Shown here: in pieces, positions 39,564 through 46,992 of the stretch | How positions within the stretch are numbered: position 1 is the first letter of the stretch | Layout of the letters: every line of letters begins with the position of its first letter | Assembly: GCA_041659285.1 (NCBI GenBank) | Contig: JBAZYO010000004.1 | Location: 310,001-374,000, forward strand | From: Vicinamibacterales bacterium | GTDB taxonomy: Bacteria; Acidobacteriota; Vicinamibacteria; Vicinamibacterales; UBA2999 | DNA length: 64,000 bases | Reading direction: 5' to 3' | Notes under the pieces: model-generated | Database searches by the model: none | Told to the model about the DNA's origin: nothing | Seen by the model: only the letters and a program-made list of their open reading frames with translations | Program-made: the position numbers and the translations under genes

Positions 39564-42126
39564 TGCAGAGACTGTGGCCCTGTTGACTCCTTTGTGGTCG
39601 TCTGCGCTTTTGAGCGCATCGTTGCTATTGATTGCCGCCAACGCGTCGGCGCAGTGCCGCATCGAGGGCTCCGTGCAATGGGCCGACGGCACGCCCGCTG
39701 CCGCTGTCGCCATCTCGGTTCCCGAGTTGAAGCTTGAAACGACGACAGATGCGCGCGGTCAATTTGCGTTTGACGATATTCGGCCGGGCATTCGCATCAC
39801 CGTTGATGCCTTCCTCGACAAGCGACTCCTCGGCCGGGCATATACGCTCGTGACCCTTCGGGTCGAGCACGTCGATCTGCAATTGGCCGGTACCCCGTCG
39901 AATCCGACGCCTGCGCCACAGGTGCCGCGGGAGCTGAGCCGCCCGGCGACATCAGGAACGGCGCCCGAATCGTTCAGCGCCGGCAGCGGGACCGACACGG
40001 TGACGTACGACGCGAACGGGATGCCGGTTGTCTCGTCAGACGTGACTGTCGTGGCCAACCTGCCCATGCTGAGCGCATCGACCGAAGCCGGGAAAGTCAC
40101 GCTTCAGCCCGAACAGGTGACGGCGCTGCCCAGCCTCGGCTCGAGCGACATTTTTCGCGCGCTTCAATGGCTTCCCGGTGTCAGCAGCAACGAGACTTCA
40201 TCGGGCCTGTTTGTACGAGGTGGCACGCCCGACCAGAACCTGGTCGACTTTGACGGCTTTACGGTCTACAGCGTCGACCATCTGTTCGGCTACTTCAGCG
40301 CGTTCAATATGGACGCGATCGATGCGGTCGACCTCAGCAAAGGCGCGTATGAGGCCCGATATGGCGGCCGCCTTGCGAGCTTGACCGAGATCCGCGGTAA
40401 GTCTCGACCGCAGCGAATTCAGGGCATGGTCGGCGGCAGCGCCTTGAGCGTTGATGGCGTCTTCCAGCTTCCGGTCGGTTCCAAGGCATCGGTGCTCGTC
40501 GCTCACCGGCGGTCATTCCAATCACCGCTCTACGATCGCATCCTCGGGCTGGTGTCGACGGACACCGGGCCGGCACCGCCAGGCCGCGGCGGCCGATTCG
40601 CGACGATGTTCAATTCGAAACCGGTGTCTGGGTTTGATGATTCGAACGGACGGTTCGAATGGCAACCCACGACTCGCGATCAATTCACCGTCAGCACCTA
40701 TCTCGGACACGACGACGTCGACAACTCGCGAGAACTCCAGTTGCCGACGCAGTTTCTTGAACAAATTGCCGCCAGGGGCATTTCCTTCTCCGGCGATTTA
40801 AAGATCACCGATGTCCGCGAATACCGCAACACAGGACTCAGCGTGCGCTGGAACCGTGACTGGAGCAACATCTTCCGGACGTCGATGACGGTTGGCCGCT
40901 CCGACTACGACACGCTTACGCAACGGTCATCGAACGTGGGCGGACGGCAGGGTGGCGCCGGCGAACTGAACGTCGTGGACGACACCACGGTCACCATCTC
41001 GGCACCAATCACTTTCAATGCCAGCAACGAGCTGACTGTCGGCGCGCAACGGACGGCCAACCGCGTGGTGTTTGAATTTGCGAACAACCTTGCCGGCACC
41101 ACCGGGCCGAACGGTGCGCAGATTGGAGCGCTGGCAAGTCAACTCAACCGGTCCACGACGGGCACGACGACGTCGGCCTTCGTCCAGCACCGCATGATGT
41201 TTGGCAGCCGGCTGATCGCCCTGCCCGGCCTGCGGATGACCCAGTCCTCAGTGTCCGGTGAGCGATACATCGAGCCTCGACTGACGGCGACCTGGCTGGC
41301 AACCGATCGGTTGAGAGTCAAAGGCGCCTGGGGCCAGTACCACCAGTTCGTCAATCGCCTGGTCCGCGAGGATGTGTTCCAAGGCAACCGCGAGTTTTGG
41401 GCCTTGTCAGACAACACCACGGTCCCGGTCGCCGCGTCCACGAACGCATCATTCGGCGCGGCCTATCAGACGACTCGCCTATTACTCGATGGCGAAGTCT
41501 TCTCGCGTGACATCAAGAATCTCTCGCAGTTGGCGCCGCGGTTAACTGGATCGACAGACTCCGTCGATCTCAGCAGCTTCTTCTATACCGGCAGTGGCCG
41601 TTCGAAGGGTGTCGAGCTCCTGGCGCAGATGAAGAGAGGTCGCCATAGCGGGTGGGCCAGTTACACCTGGAGCCGGGTCACCTACGACTTTCCAGAACTG
41701 TCCGAGCCGTTCCCAGCCGATCAAGACCGCACTCACGAGCTCAAATTGGTCGACATCTTCAACCTGGGGCGATGGACCGCGTCAGCGACGTGGGTGCTCT
41801 CAAGCGGCACACCCTATACCGAGCCGGTCGGCGTGGAACCCGTCACATTTCAAGGGCCCGCTGGCAGCGTGACGTTTGAACGGATCGTGATCGGCGACAA
41901 GAACGCCGCCCGCCTGCCAACCTACCACCGGCTCGATCTGGCCCTGAATCACGCCTGGGATCTCCCATCCAACCGCAGTGCCACGATTGGTGTCACGGCC
42001 TTCAATGCCTACGACCGTGCCAACGTCTGGTACCGCGAGTACACCAGCATTCAAGGGGAAATCGTTGAAAACAATATCGGGTTGATGCCACGGACATTCA
42101 ATGCATTCTTGTCGATCAAATTCTAG
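39523..42126 (+). CDS. TonB-dependent receptor with N-terminal regulatory-like domain
   Basis: The 867-residue protein has a signal peptide (hydrophobic core LLSASLLLIAANASAQ at about 29-44) and a CarboxypepD_reg-like sandwich (about 45-125). The plug follows (about 185-295: SDIFRALQWLPGVSSNETSS, LFVRGGTPDQNLVDFDGFTV, GAYEARYGGRLASLTEI). A barrel of about 550 residues ends RTFNAFLSIKF. The ligand is unknown. The ATG at 39523 has AAGGGA 10 nt upstream; GTG 39574 is a rival start. A lipoprotein gene overlaps its last 26 nt, suggesting an outer-membrane uptake pair. Third codon positions look less G+C-rich than in neighbouring genes. Confidence 0.87.
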   Translation: MLRGLALTRALGHDAETVALLTPLWSSALLSASLLLIAANASAQCRIEGSVQWADGTPAAAVAISVPELKLETTTDARGQFAFDDIRPGIRITVDAFLDKRLLGRAYTLVTLRVEHVDLQLAGTPSNPTPAPQVPRELSRPATSGTAPESFSAGSGTDTVTYDANGMPVVSSDVTVVANLPMLSASTEAGKVTLQPEQVTALPSLGSSDIFRALQWLPGVSSNETSSGLFVRGGTPDQNLVDFDGFTVYSVDHLFGYFSAFNMDAIDAVDLSKGAYEARYGGRLASLTEIRGKSRPQRIQGMVGGSALSVDGVFQLPVGSKASVLVAHRRSFQSPLYDRILGLVSTDTGPAPPGRGGRFATMFNSKPVSGFDDSNGRFEWQPTTRDQFTVSTYLGHDDVDNSRELQLPTQFLEQIAARGISFSGDLKITDVREYRNTGLSVRWNRDWSNIFRTSMTVGRSDYDTLTQRSSNVGGRQGGAGELNVVDDTTVTISAPITFNASNELTVGAQRTANRVVFEFANNLAGTTGPNGAQIGALASQLNRSTTGTTTSAFVQHRMMFGSRLIALPGLRMTQSSVSGERYIEPRLTATWLATDRLRVKGAWGQYHQFVNRLVREDVFQGNREFWALSDNTTVPVAASTNASFGAAYQTTRLLLDGEVFSRDIKNLSQLAPRLTGSTDSVDLSSFFYTGSGRSKGVELLAQMKRGRHSGWASYTWSRVTYDFPELSEPFPADQDRTHELKLVDIFNLGRWTASATWVLSSGTPYTEPVGVEPVTFQGPAGSVTFERIVIGDKNAARLPTYHRLDLALNHAWDLPSNRSATIGVTAFNAYDRANVWYREYTSIQGEIVENNIGLMPRTFNAFLSIKF

Positions 42127-42586
42127 CCGTCCGCGGTCACGCCTGGTCCTTGCCGCGACGGCTTTCATTCTTGCCGCGGCATGCAGTGAGCCGCAGTTCA
42201 GCCTGCCCACCTCGTCGAGCGAAACCGACTCCACATCGACGACCACGACGGCGACTACCTCGACGGACCCACAGACATTCAGCGGCACTCTGGCCGTGCG
42301 GGGACAGCGCTTCTATTCATTCACCGTGCCGTCAACACGAACGGTGAGAATCACCCTGGAACAACTCCAAGACGGAGCTGGGACGGCGTCCACGGCCACG
42401 TTGGTACTGGGATTGGGTGTGCCGAGCGGAACTGGCTGTGCGATGTTGCGCGAAGTCGCGGCCGGGGCGTCTGATGCGCCCCATATTGACGAGTCGCTGA
42501 CGACCGGGGTCTATTGCGCGCAGCTGACCGATCCTGGGAGCCTGACCGCCGCCGTTATTTTCTCACTCCGGATCGAGTTCCCGTAG
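42101..42586 (+). CDS. Lipoprotein paired with a TonB receptor
   Basis: The 161-residue protein has a basic n-region and a lipobox ILAAAC with lipidated Cys28. A long Ser/Thr-rich tether (about 33-62) leads to a small beta domain of about 95 residues. That domain includes 'FSGTLAVRGQRFYSFTV' and 'TGVYCAQLTDPGSLTAAV', resembling bacterial pre-peptidase C-terminal (PPC) domains. The start overlaps the TonB receptor by 26 nt, so it is co-translated and probably acts with it at the outer membrane. Its ligand is unknown. Confidence 0.75.
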   Translation: MHSCRSNSSRPRSRLVLAATAFILAAACSEPQFSLPTSSSETDSTSTTTTATTSTDPQTFSGTLAVRGQRFYSFTVPSTRTVRITLEQLQDGAGTASTATLVLGLGVPSGTGCAMLREVAAGASDAPHIDESLTTGVYCAQLTDPGSLTAAVIFSLRIEFP

Positions 42587-42595
42587 ATCGCGGTT

Positions 42596-43012
42596 TCACC
42601 ACTTGCTACTTTCGGGAACTCGCAACGAGTAGCCAAGTCCTCGCACTGTGACAACCAGGAAGCCGTGCTGGCCAAGCTTGCGTCGCAGGTTGCTGATATG
42701 CATGTCGAGAGCCCGATTCTCGCGACGGAGCTCGCGGTCGAACACTTCCGAGACTAGACGCTCGCGTTCGACGATCGAACCGGCCGCCTCTACGAGGCGG
42801 GCCATGATCTCGTACTCCATCGTCGTAAGCTCGAGAGGCACATCGTCCACACAGATTTGGCGACTGGGTGGATGACAGGTGACGCGGGCGATCCTGCTCA
42901 AGATGCGCGCCAATTGTCGCTGGCGCCTGAGGCAGCTTTGTGGCGCAGGTGTGATTTTTCTGGGGCAATCGTTGTTCGAGACAAAGGGAGCCAACAGCCA
43001 GGCGAGCGTCAA
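42596..43012 (-). CDS. OmpR-type winged-helix regulator without receiver domain (A)
   Basis: The last 90 residues form a Trans_reg_C winged helix: 'LELTTMEYEIMARLVEAAGS', 'RERLVSEVFDRELRRENRAL', 'DMHISNLRRKLGQHG' and the wing 'VTVRGLGYSLRVPES'. No receiver domain precedes it. The open frame allows only about 45 extra residues, starting at a TTG (43012). The start is uncertain because no ribosome-binding site is obvious. It is oriented towards the TonB/lipoprotein pair and divergent from a close relative at 43136. The gap between them holds the palindrome at 43019-43033. Confidence 0.7.
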   Translation of the reverse strand: MTLAWLLAPFVSNNDCPRKITPAPQSCLRRQRQLARILSRIARVTCHPPSRQICVDDVPLELTTMEYEIMARLVEAAGSIVERERLVSEVFDRELRRENRALDMHISNLRRKLGQHGFLVVTVRGLGYSLRVPESSKW

Positions 43013-43018
43013 CGCGTT

Positions 43019-43033
43019 TTAACCAAAGGTTAA
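43019..43033. promoter_or_regulatory. Palindrome TTAACCAAAGGTTAA between divergent regulators
   Basis: A perfect inverted repeat with 6-bp arms and an AAA centre lies in the gap between two divergent winged-helix genes. It is A+T-rich in a G+C-rich setting. It is a likely operator for one or both regulators; this is inferred from position only. Confidence 0.45.
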
Positions 43034-43135
43034 CAACGTAAGGAAAGCAAGCTTGCAATAATCGTTTCGCCAAGCCTGCCTGAGCAATAACACGGCCGTC
43101 GCCGCCTGCCCGGCGGCCGTGGGGGGGAAGTCTCC

Positions 43136-43438
43136 GTGAAGCCTATTACTTGCGTGGTCCTCGAATCCACCGCGCGGCGGATGTCTATCGATGGGACAGT
43201 GCTCCCGCTGACCACAGTCGAATACGAGATCCTCTCTCGCCTGACGGAAGCTGCGGGATCGATCATCGATCGCGAACAGCTGACCGCCGATGTCTTCGAG
43301 CGCCAGTTCAATCCCGAGGATAGATCGCTTGATGTGCACATCCATCGCCTGCGCAAGAAGCTCGGGCCACATGGATGGCTTCTCGTCACGGTCCGCGGAT
43401 CTGGCCACATGCTGCGCTCGTTTGCCTCACCGGTGTAG
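43136..43438 (+). CDS. OmpR-type winged-helix regulator without receiver domain (B)
   Basis: The 100-residue protein is only a Trans_reg_C winged helix: 'LPLTTVEYEILSRLTEAAGS', 'IIDREQLTADVFERQFNPED', 'SLDVHIHRLRKKLGPHG' and 'VTVRGSGHMLRSF'. The GTG start is well supported by GGGGGGAAG 6 nt upstream, so the absence of a receiver domain is genuine here, not a truncated reading. It is a paralogue of the protein at 42596-43012, sharing the LTTxEYEI and LRxKLGxHG segments. The following secreted-protein gene starts 13 nt later and is probably cotranscribed. Confidence 0.78.
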   Translation: MKPITCVVLESTARRMSIDGTVLPLTTVEYEILSRLTEAAGSIIDREQLTADVFERQFNPEDRSLDVHIHRLRKKLGPHGWLLVTVRGSGHMLRSFASPV

Positions 43439-43451
43439 CGGAGTTAACTCG

Positions 43452-44123
43452 ATGTCTTCCTTTCATCAGCTCGCTTTCGCAATGGTTCTTGCAGTGCTCA
43501 CTCCACCGTTGGTCGCAACGAGTCAGGAGAGCGCCACTGTTCAAGGCGAATGGACTCTCAATCGTGATCTGACACCGGCTCCTCCCAGACGGGACGACGA
43601 CGTCAGGCGACCGGAAGGTCGGCGCCCGCCGGGCGGAGGCGGAGGCGGAGGCTTTCCAGGAGGAGGTGGCCCTCCAGGTGGAGGGTTCGGCGGCGGCGAT
43701 TCTGCGGGGGGCCGCCGTGGTCCTAGCGAAAAGGACATGCGCAAGTTCGAAGCGATACGAAGACGAATCGAGGAAGTGCCGCAGCGCCTTGTCATCTCTA
43801 TCGACGGCGTCCGAGTGCAAATTGTTGACGAGTTCGGACGCGCCACCAACCTCGTTGCCGACGGCAAGAAGCAGGACCGGCTGACGGGCGATGGCGAGTT
43901 CAAGTCAATTACGAAGCTGGCGGGTGACCGGTTGGTTCTCGAAGAGGACTTCGCTGGCCCCAAGGTGACGACAACGTATGAGCGGCTCACCAGCAACAGG
44001 GAGAGCCGCCTCCAAGTCACGCTGCAGATCGAAGGTATTCCCGAGGGACGCGGCGGTCGAGGTGACCAAAGCTCAAGAGCGCCGCTCACGCGCATCTACG
44101 ACGCAGGGAAACAGGCGCCGTAA
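43452..44123 (+). CDS. Secreted protein with Gly/Pro-rich linker, unknown function
   Basis: The 223-residue protein has a signal peptide (about 1-24), then 'VQGEWTLNRDLTPAPP', an extreme Gly/Pro/Phe linker (about 60-100), and a C-terminal beta-rich domain: 'RRIEEVPQRLVISIDGVRV', 'FGRATNLVADGKKQDRLTGD', 'VTTTYERLTSNRESRLQVTL'. The last part resembles lipocalin-like or outer-membrane carrier domains found in acidobacterial secreted proteins, an impression only. It starts 13 nt after regulator B. No catalytic motif is seen. Confidence 0.7.
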   Translation: MSSFHQLAFAMVLAVLTPPLVATSQESATVQGEWTLNRDLTPAPPRRDDDVRRPEGRRPPGGGGGGGFPGGGGPPGGGFGGGDSAGGRRGPSEKDMRKFEAIRRRIEEVPQRLVISIDGVRVQIVDEFGRATNLVADGKKQDRLTGDGEFKSITKLAGDRLVLEEDFAGPKVTTTYERLTSNRESRLQVTLQIEGIPEGRGGRGDQSSRAPLTRIYDAGKQAP

Positions 44124-44269
44124 CAGATGTTTACGAGCCGTTACGGAAACAGGTGCGACCGTGAACTGTGCCACGCGTCGCCGCACCACGTTCTTGACAC
44201 CGTCTTGTCACACACACCGGCCCGTGAGCCTGATAACACTGGGGTCATAAGCTAGAAGGAGATGCAGTC

Positions 44270-44533
44270 ATGACAAGACGAACCGTGCTTGCAACGTTGT
44301 TCAGCCTCGCAGCGGCGTCGATCGCCGCCGCGCAAACCACCACGCCGCCCGGCAACGGCGGACGCGGCCGGGGCACGCCGCCGGCCGGTGGACAACACCC
44401 GAATTGCGGATCGAACCCGAATTGCACCGGCACCCCGCCCGCCCAGCCTCCGCGCGACGGCTCGGGGACGCCGCCCGCAGGACGAGGGCCGTCGGGTCGG
44501 GGCGGCCGCCGGCAGCGGCCGAGCGGCAACTGA
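44270..44533 (+). CDS. Small secreted Pro/Gly-rich protein with two cysteines
   Basis: The 87-residue protein has a clear signal peptide (about 1-22, ending AASIAAAQ). The low-complexity mature part is rich in Gly, Pro, Thr and Arg, with a central HPNCGSNPNCTG. A strong ribosome-binding site AAGGAG lies 8 nt before the ATG. The two Cys and a His six residues apart could bind a metal or form a disulphide; this is speculation. TTGACA (44194) and TTGTCA (44205) lie upstream, but no good -10 matches them. Confidence 0.65.
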   Translation: MTRRTVLATLFSLAAASIAAAQTTTPPGNGGRGRGTPPAGGQHPNCGSNPNCTGTPPAQPPRDGSGTPPAGRGPSGRGGRRQRPSGN

Positions 44534-44639
44534 AGTAGTAACAAGCGGTGGCGGCTACTTGACGGTGGCCGTCACCGCCGTCGGTCTTCAGACGTGCAGG
44601 AACGGACCTTATCGGCCCCCCCTTTATGTTGAGTCCGGG

Positions 44640-45020
44640 TTATCCGCTGAACAGTCGGAGCTTGCCGATGGTCACGAAGTGGCGGAAGTCCCGGTCGGCC
44701 GTCACGAGACTGACATTGTGATCAAGGCAGCTCTGCGCGATCAACGTGTCGGCCAGGCGCGCTTTCAGCCCCTTGGCCAGCAGCCGAGAACGCAACCGGC
44801 CCGCCCGCTCCCAGTAACCCTCGGTGACCGGTAGGGACGGCAAGGCCACGATCAGCTCCGCGACGCTGGGTGGCAGCTTGGGATCGCTGAGGAACTCGGA
44901 GACAACAACGGGCGGCAAACACGCCTGCCGCTCCGCCAGAACCAGGGCGGCCGCGGCGGCGACCACGGTGTCGCGGCCCTCGAGGTGGGCAATCAGGGCT
45001 GACGTGTCGAGCGCGATCAT
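44640..45020 (-). CDS. vapC: PIN-domain toxin (VapC-like)
   Basis: The 126-residue protein is a PIN-domain ribonuclease. The first catalytic Asp is in MIALDTSALIAHLEG (residue 5), a conserved Glu in VVVSEFLSDP (about 42), and the later acidic pair in RLADTLIAQ (about 90) and VTADRDF (about 110). VapC toxins cut tRNA or rRNA when the antitoxin is degraded. The gene overlaps the upstream antitoxin gene by 4 nt (ATGA). Confidence 0.87.
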   Translation of the reverse strand: MIALDTSALIAHLEGRDTVVAAAAALVLAERQACLPPVVVSEFLSDPKLPPSVAELIVALPSLPVTEGYWERAGRLRSRLLAKGLKARLADTLIAQSCLDHNVSLVTADRDFRHFVTIGKLRLFSG

Positions 45021-45217
45021 CGGTCCGCGCGGAGCCGGTTGACCTTGATGGAGAACTTCACCTTGCCACGCAGCGCGTGGAGTTGCTCCTGTGCCCGGGT
45101 CGCAGCGACCAGCTCGAGTCCGCGGCGGATCGTGCCGGTAATGCCCTCGCCAGTCGAGTTTTGCGCCCGATCCAGCAGTTCCACGGGCAGTTCCACCGTC
45201 ACCTTGGTCGTCTCCAC
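45017..45217 (-). CDS. vapB: VapB-like antitoxin
   Basis: The 66-residue protein begins with a ribbon-helix-helix-like strand and helices (TTKVTVELPVELLDRAQN, GITGTIRRGLELVAA) that would bind operator DNA as a dimer. A charged C-terminal tail would wrap the toxin. The GTG start lies 6 nt from a TAGAAT -10 box, so the operon is likely leaderless. It is followed by the PIN toxin with a 4-nt overlap. Confidence 0.8.
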   Translation of the reverse strand: METTKVTVELPVELLDRAQNSTGEGITGTIRRGLELVAATRAQEQLHALRGKVKFSIKVNRLRADR

Positions 45218-45223
45218 TTCGCT

Positions 45224-45264
45224 ATTCTACCAGCCTTGTGGCCATACTCAATACTGGTATCGGC
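45224..45264 (-). promoter_or_regulatory. vapBC promoter and candidate operator
   Basis: On the minus strand TTGAGT (45251-45246), a 16-nt spacer and TAGAAT (45229-45224) form a promoter ending 6 nt before the GTG start. An imperfect inverted repeat GCC-ATAC ... GTAT-c-GGC (45241-45264) covers the -35 and could be the autoregulatory operator. Confidence 0.5.
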
Positions 45265-45337
45265 CATGGGATCGCGGCCGTCCGACGCCCTGGGCCACCA
45301 ATTCATACCGAGTGGACGCCGATGGCCGGACGTGCTC

Positions 45338-45742
45338 CTAGGGAAGCGGCTTCGCGCCGGCGCAGCGCCCCCCGGTTTCCGACCTGACGAACCTCAGGGG
45401 AATGTGTCCCGAACCAGAACCGAAATCGCCGGCGATCTGGTCGCGCTCGTCTTCGAACTTCCCCGCAAATCGCGCGCCGCCCGTTGGCACAACGAAAGTG
45501 ACCGTCGGCAATTCGCCAGAGACCGGCGCACCCTCGAACAACAAGAATCCGGCGTCGCCACTGCACGCCACGCCGGACACCATATCGCCGTCTTGCGTGA
45601 GCGACAGTTCGAAGTAGTGTCCTGAATGCCCGATGCCGGGAGCGCGCCAGCTTCCGACGGCGGAGCCGGAGGGCCCCGTCAGCAGAACGCAGGCGGATAA
45701 GCCCAGGGCCATGGTCCAGACGATGGACAGCTTGACACGCAT
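45338..45742 (-). CDS. Small putative lipoprotein of unknown function
   Basis: The 134-residue protein has a basic n-region, a hydrophobic core and a lipobox LGLSAC with Cys18. The mature part is one small beta-rich domain: 'GSWRAPGIGHSGHYFELSLT', 'QDGDMVSGVACSGDAGFLLF', 'GGARFAGKFEDERDQIAGDF'. It resembles lipocalin-like domains that report an 'extracted' Gly-rich strand pattern. No neighbour suggests a role. The genes on each side are 120 nt (VapB) and 194 nt (KorB) away. Confidence 0.65.
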   Translation of the reverse strand: MRVKLSIVWTMALGLSACVLLTGPSGSAVGSWRAPGIGHSGHYFELSLTQDGDMVSGVACSGDAGFLLFEGAPVSGELPTVTFVVPTGGARFAGKFEDERDQIAGDFGSGSGHIPLRFVRSETGGRCAGAKPLP

Positions 45743-45936
45743 CTCAAACGACCTCGGTCTGATTGTCGCTCGATCGCCGGCGATCGGAGCTCGACCAGAG
45801 GAGGATGAGGCGCGACCTCGAGCACAACGCGAGCGCTGAGTCCGACCAGAGCAAGCCCGGATGGGTACGGCGGGAAATACGTGGTCGACCAGGTGCGCGC
45901 GAAGGCGGCCTGCTCGACGAGCCTTCGTTATTCTCT

Positions 45937-46992
45937 TCAGCGGAACTGCTGCTGCAACTTCTGCAAGGCGTCGTTGCCCGGGCAGAGCTGGTCGTGCGGC
46001 AGGTTATAGAGCGGCCCAGGCACCGTGTCGTTCTGGTCGTGCACGTCTTTCGAGTCCCCCGACAGGTACAACAGGCCGGTGACCACCTCGCCCTTCCGCT
46101 GGTGATCGCGGATGTGGGCGTAGGCGTTGTCGCGGTTGGTGGGGTCGTAGTCGTCCGCCACCTTCCGGAATTTCACCCAGCTGCCGTCGTGCAGCATCAC
46201 GTTCTTCACCGTGCCGGCCTGGTAGTCCGCCGTAATCTCGTCGGCGGGCGGCACGAAGTCGGCCTGCACCACCTCCACCTTGTGCTCGCGGGTGTGGGCG
46301 TAGCTCTTGGTCGAGCCCTCGTGATCGTTGAAGGTCACGCACGGCGAGATGATGTCGATGAACGCGAAGCCGCGGTGCGCCAGGCCGGCCTGGATGATCG
46401 GCACCAGCTGCGCCTTGTCGCCCGAGAAGCTGCGAGCGACGAACGTAGCGCCGAGCGTGAGCGCGAGCAGCGCGCTGTCGATGGCCTGCATCGTGTTGGC
46501 CTCGCCCTTCTTGGCGGTGGACCCCGGATCGGCCGACGCCGAGAACTGGCCCTTGGTGAGGCCGTAGACGCCGTTGTTCTCCAGCATGTAGAGCATGTTC
46601 ACATTGCGGCGAATGGCGTGGCACAACTGGCCGAGACCGATCGACAGCGAGTCGCCATCGCCCGACACGCCGATCATGATCAGGTCGCCGTTGGCGGCAT
46701 TGGCGCCGGTCGCCACCGCCGGCATGCGGCCGTGCACGCTGTTGAAGCCGTGGGCCTCGCGCAGGAAGTAGGCCGGGGTCTTCGACGAGCAGCCGATGCC
46801 CGACATCTTCGCCACCTTGTGTGGCGGAATGCTCATCTCCCAGAAGGCCTGGATGATGGCCGCGGTGATCGAATCGTGGCCGCAGCCCGCGCACAACGTG
46901 GTGATCGCGCCCTCGTAGTCGCGCCGGGTCAGCCCGATCTCGTTCTTCTTCAGCGAGGGATGATGAACCTTCGGTTTCGCGATATACGTCAT
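45937..46992 (-). CDS. korB: 2-oxoacid:ferredoxin oxidoreductase subunit beta
   Basis: The 351-residue thiamine-diphosphate subunit binds TPP and the proximal [4Fe-4S] cluster. Visible motifs are CAGCGHDSITAAIIQAFWE with a cluster Cys, GIGCSSKTPAYFL, the TPP motif GVSGDGDSLSIGLGQ with ENNGVYGLTKGQ, and the C-terminal 'HDQLCPGNDALQKLQQQFR'. With the alpha subunit it converts a 2-oxoacid (2-oxoglutarate by resemblance) and CoA to acyl-CoA, CO2 and reduced ferredoxin. It overlaps the alpha-subunit stop by 4 nt. Confidence 0.9.
   Translation of the reverse strand: MTYIAKPKVHHPSLKKNEIGLTRRDYEGAITTLCAGCGHDSITAAIIQAFWEMSIPPHKVAKMSGIGCSSKTPAYFLREAHGFNSVHGRMPAVATGANAANGDLIMIGVSGDGDSLSIGLGQLCHAIRRNVNMLYMLENNGVYGLTKGQFSASADPGSTAKKGEANTMQAIDSALLALTLGATFVARSFSGDKAQLVPIIQAGLAHRGFAFIDIISPCVTFNDHEGSTKSYAHTREHKVEVVQADFVPPADEITADYQAGTVKNVMLHDGSWVKFRKVADDYDPTNRDNAYAHIRDHQRKGEVVTGLLYLSGDSKDVHDQNDTVPGPLYNLPHDQLCPGNDALQKLQQQFR

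Noticed and set aside
43013..43135. A decayed receiver domain upstream of the winged-helix regulators
   Set aside because: All frames here lack receiver motifs (acid pair, phospho-Asp, Lys), and the gap is too short for a receiver domain.
44194..44237. Perfect -35 TTGACA upstream of the small secreted protein
   Set aside because: No -10 of acceptable quality lies 15-19 nt downstream, so I do not call a promoter.
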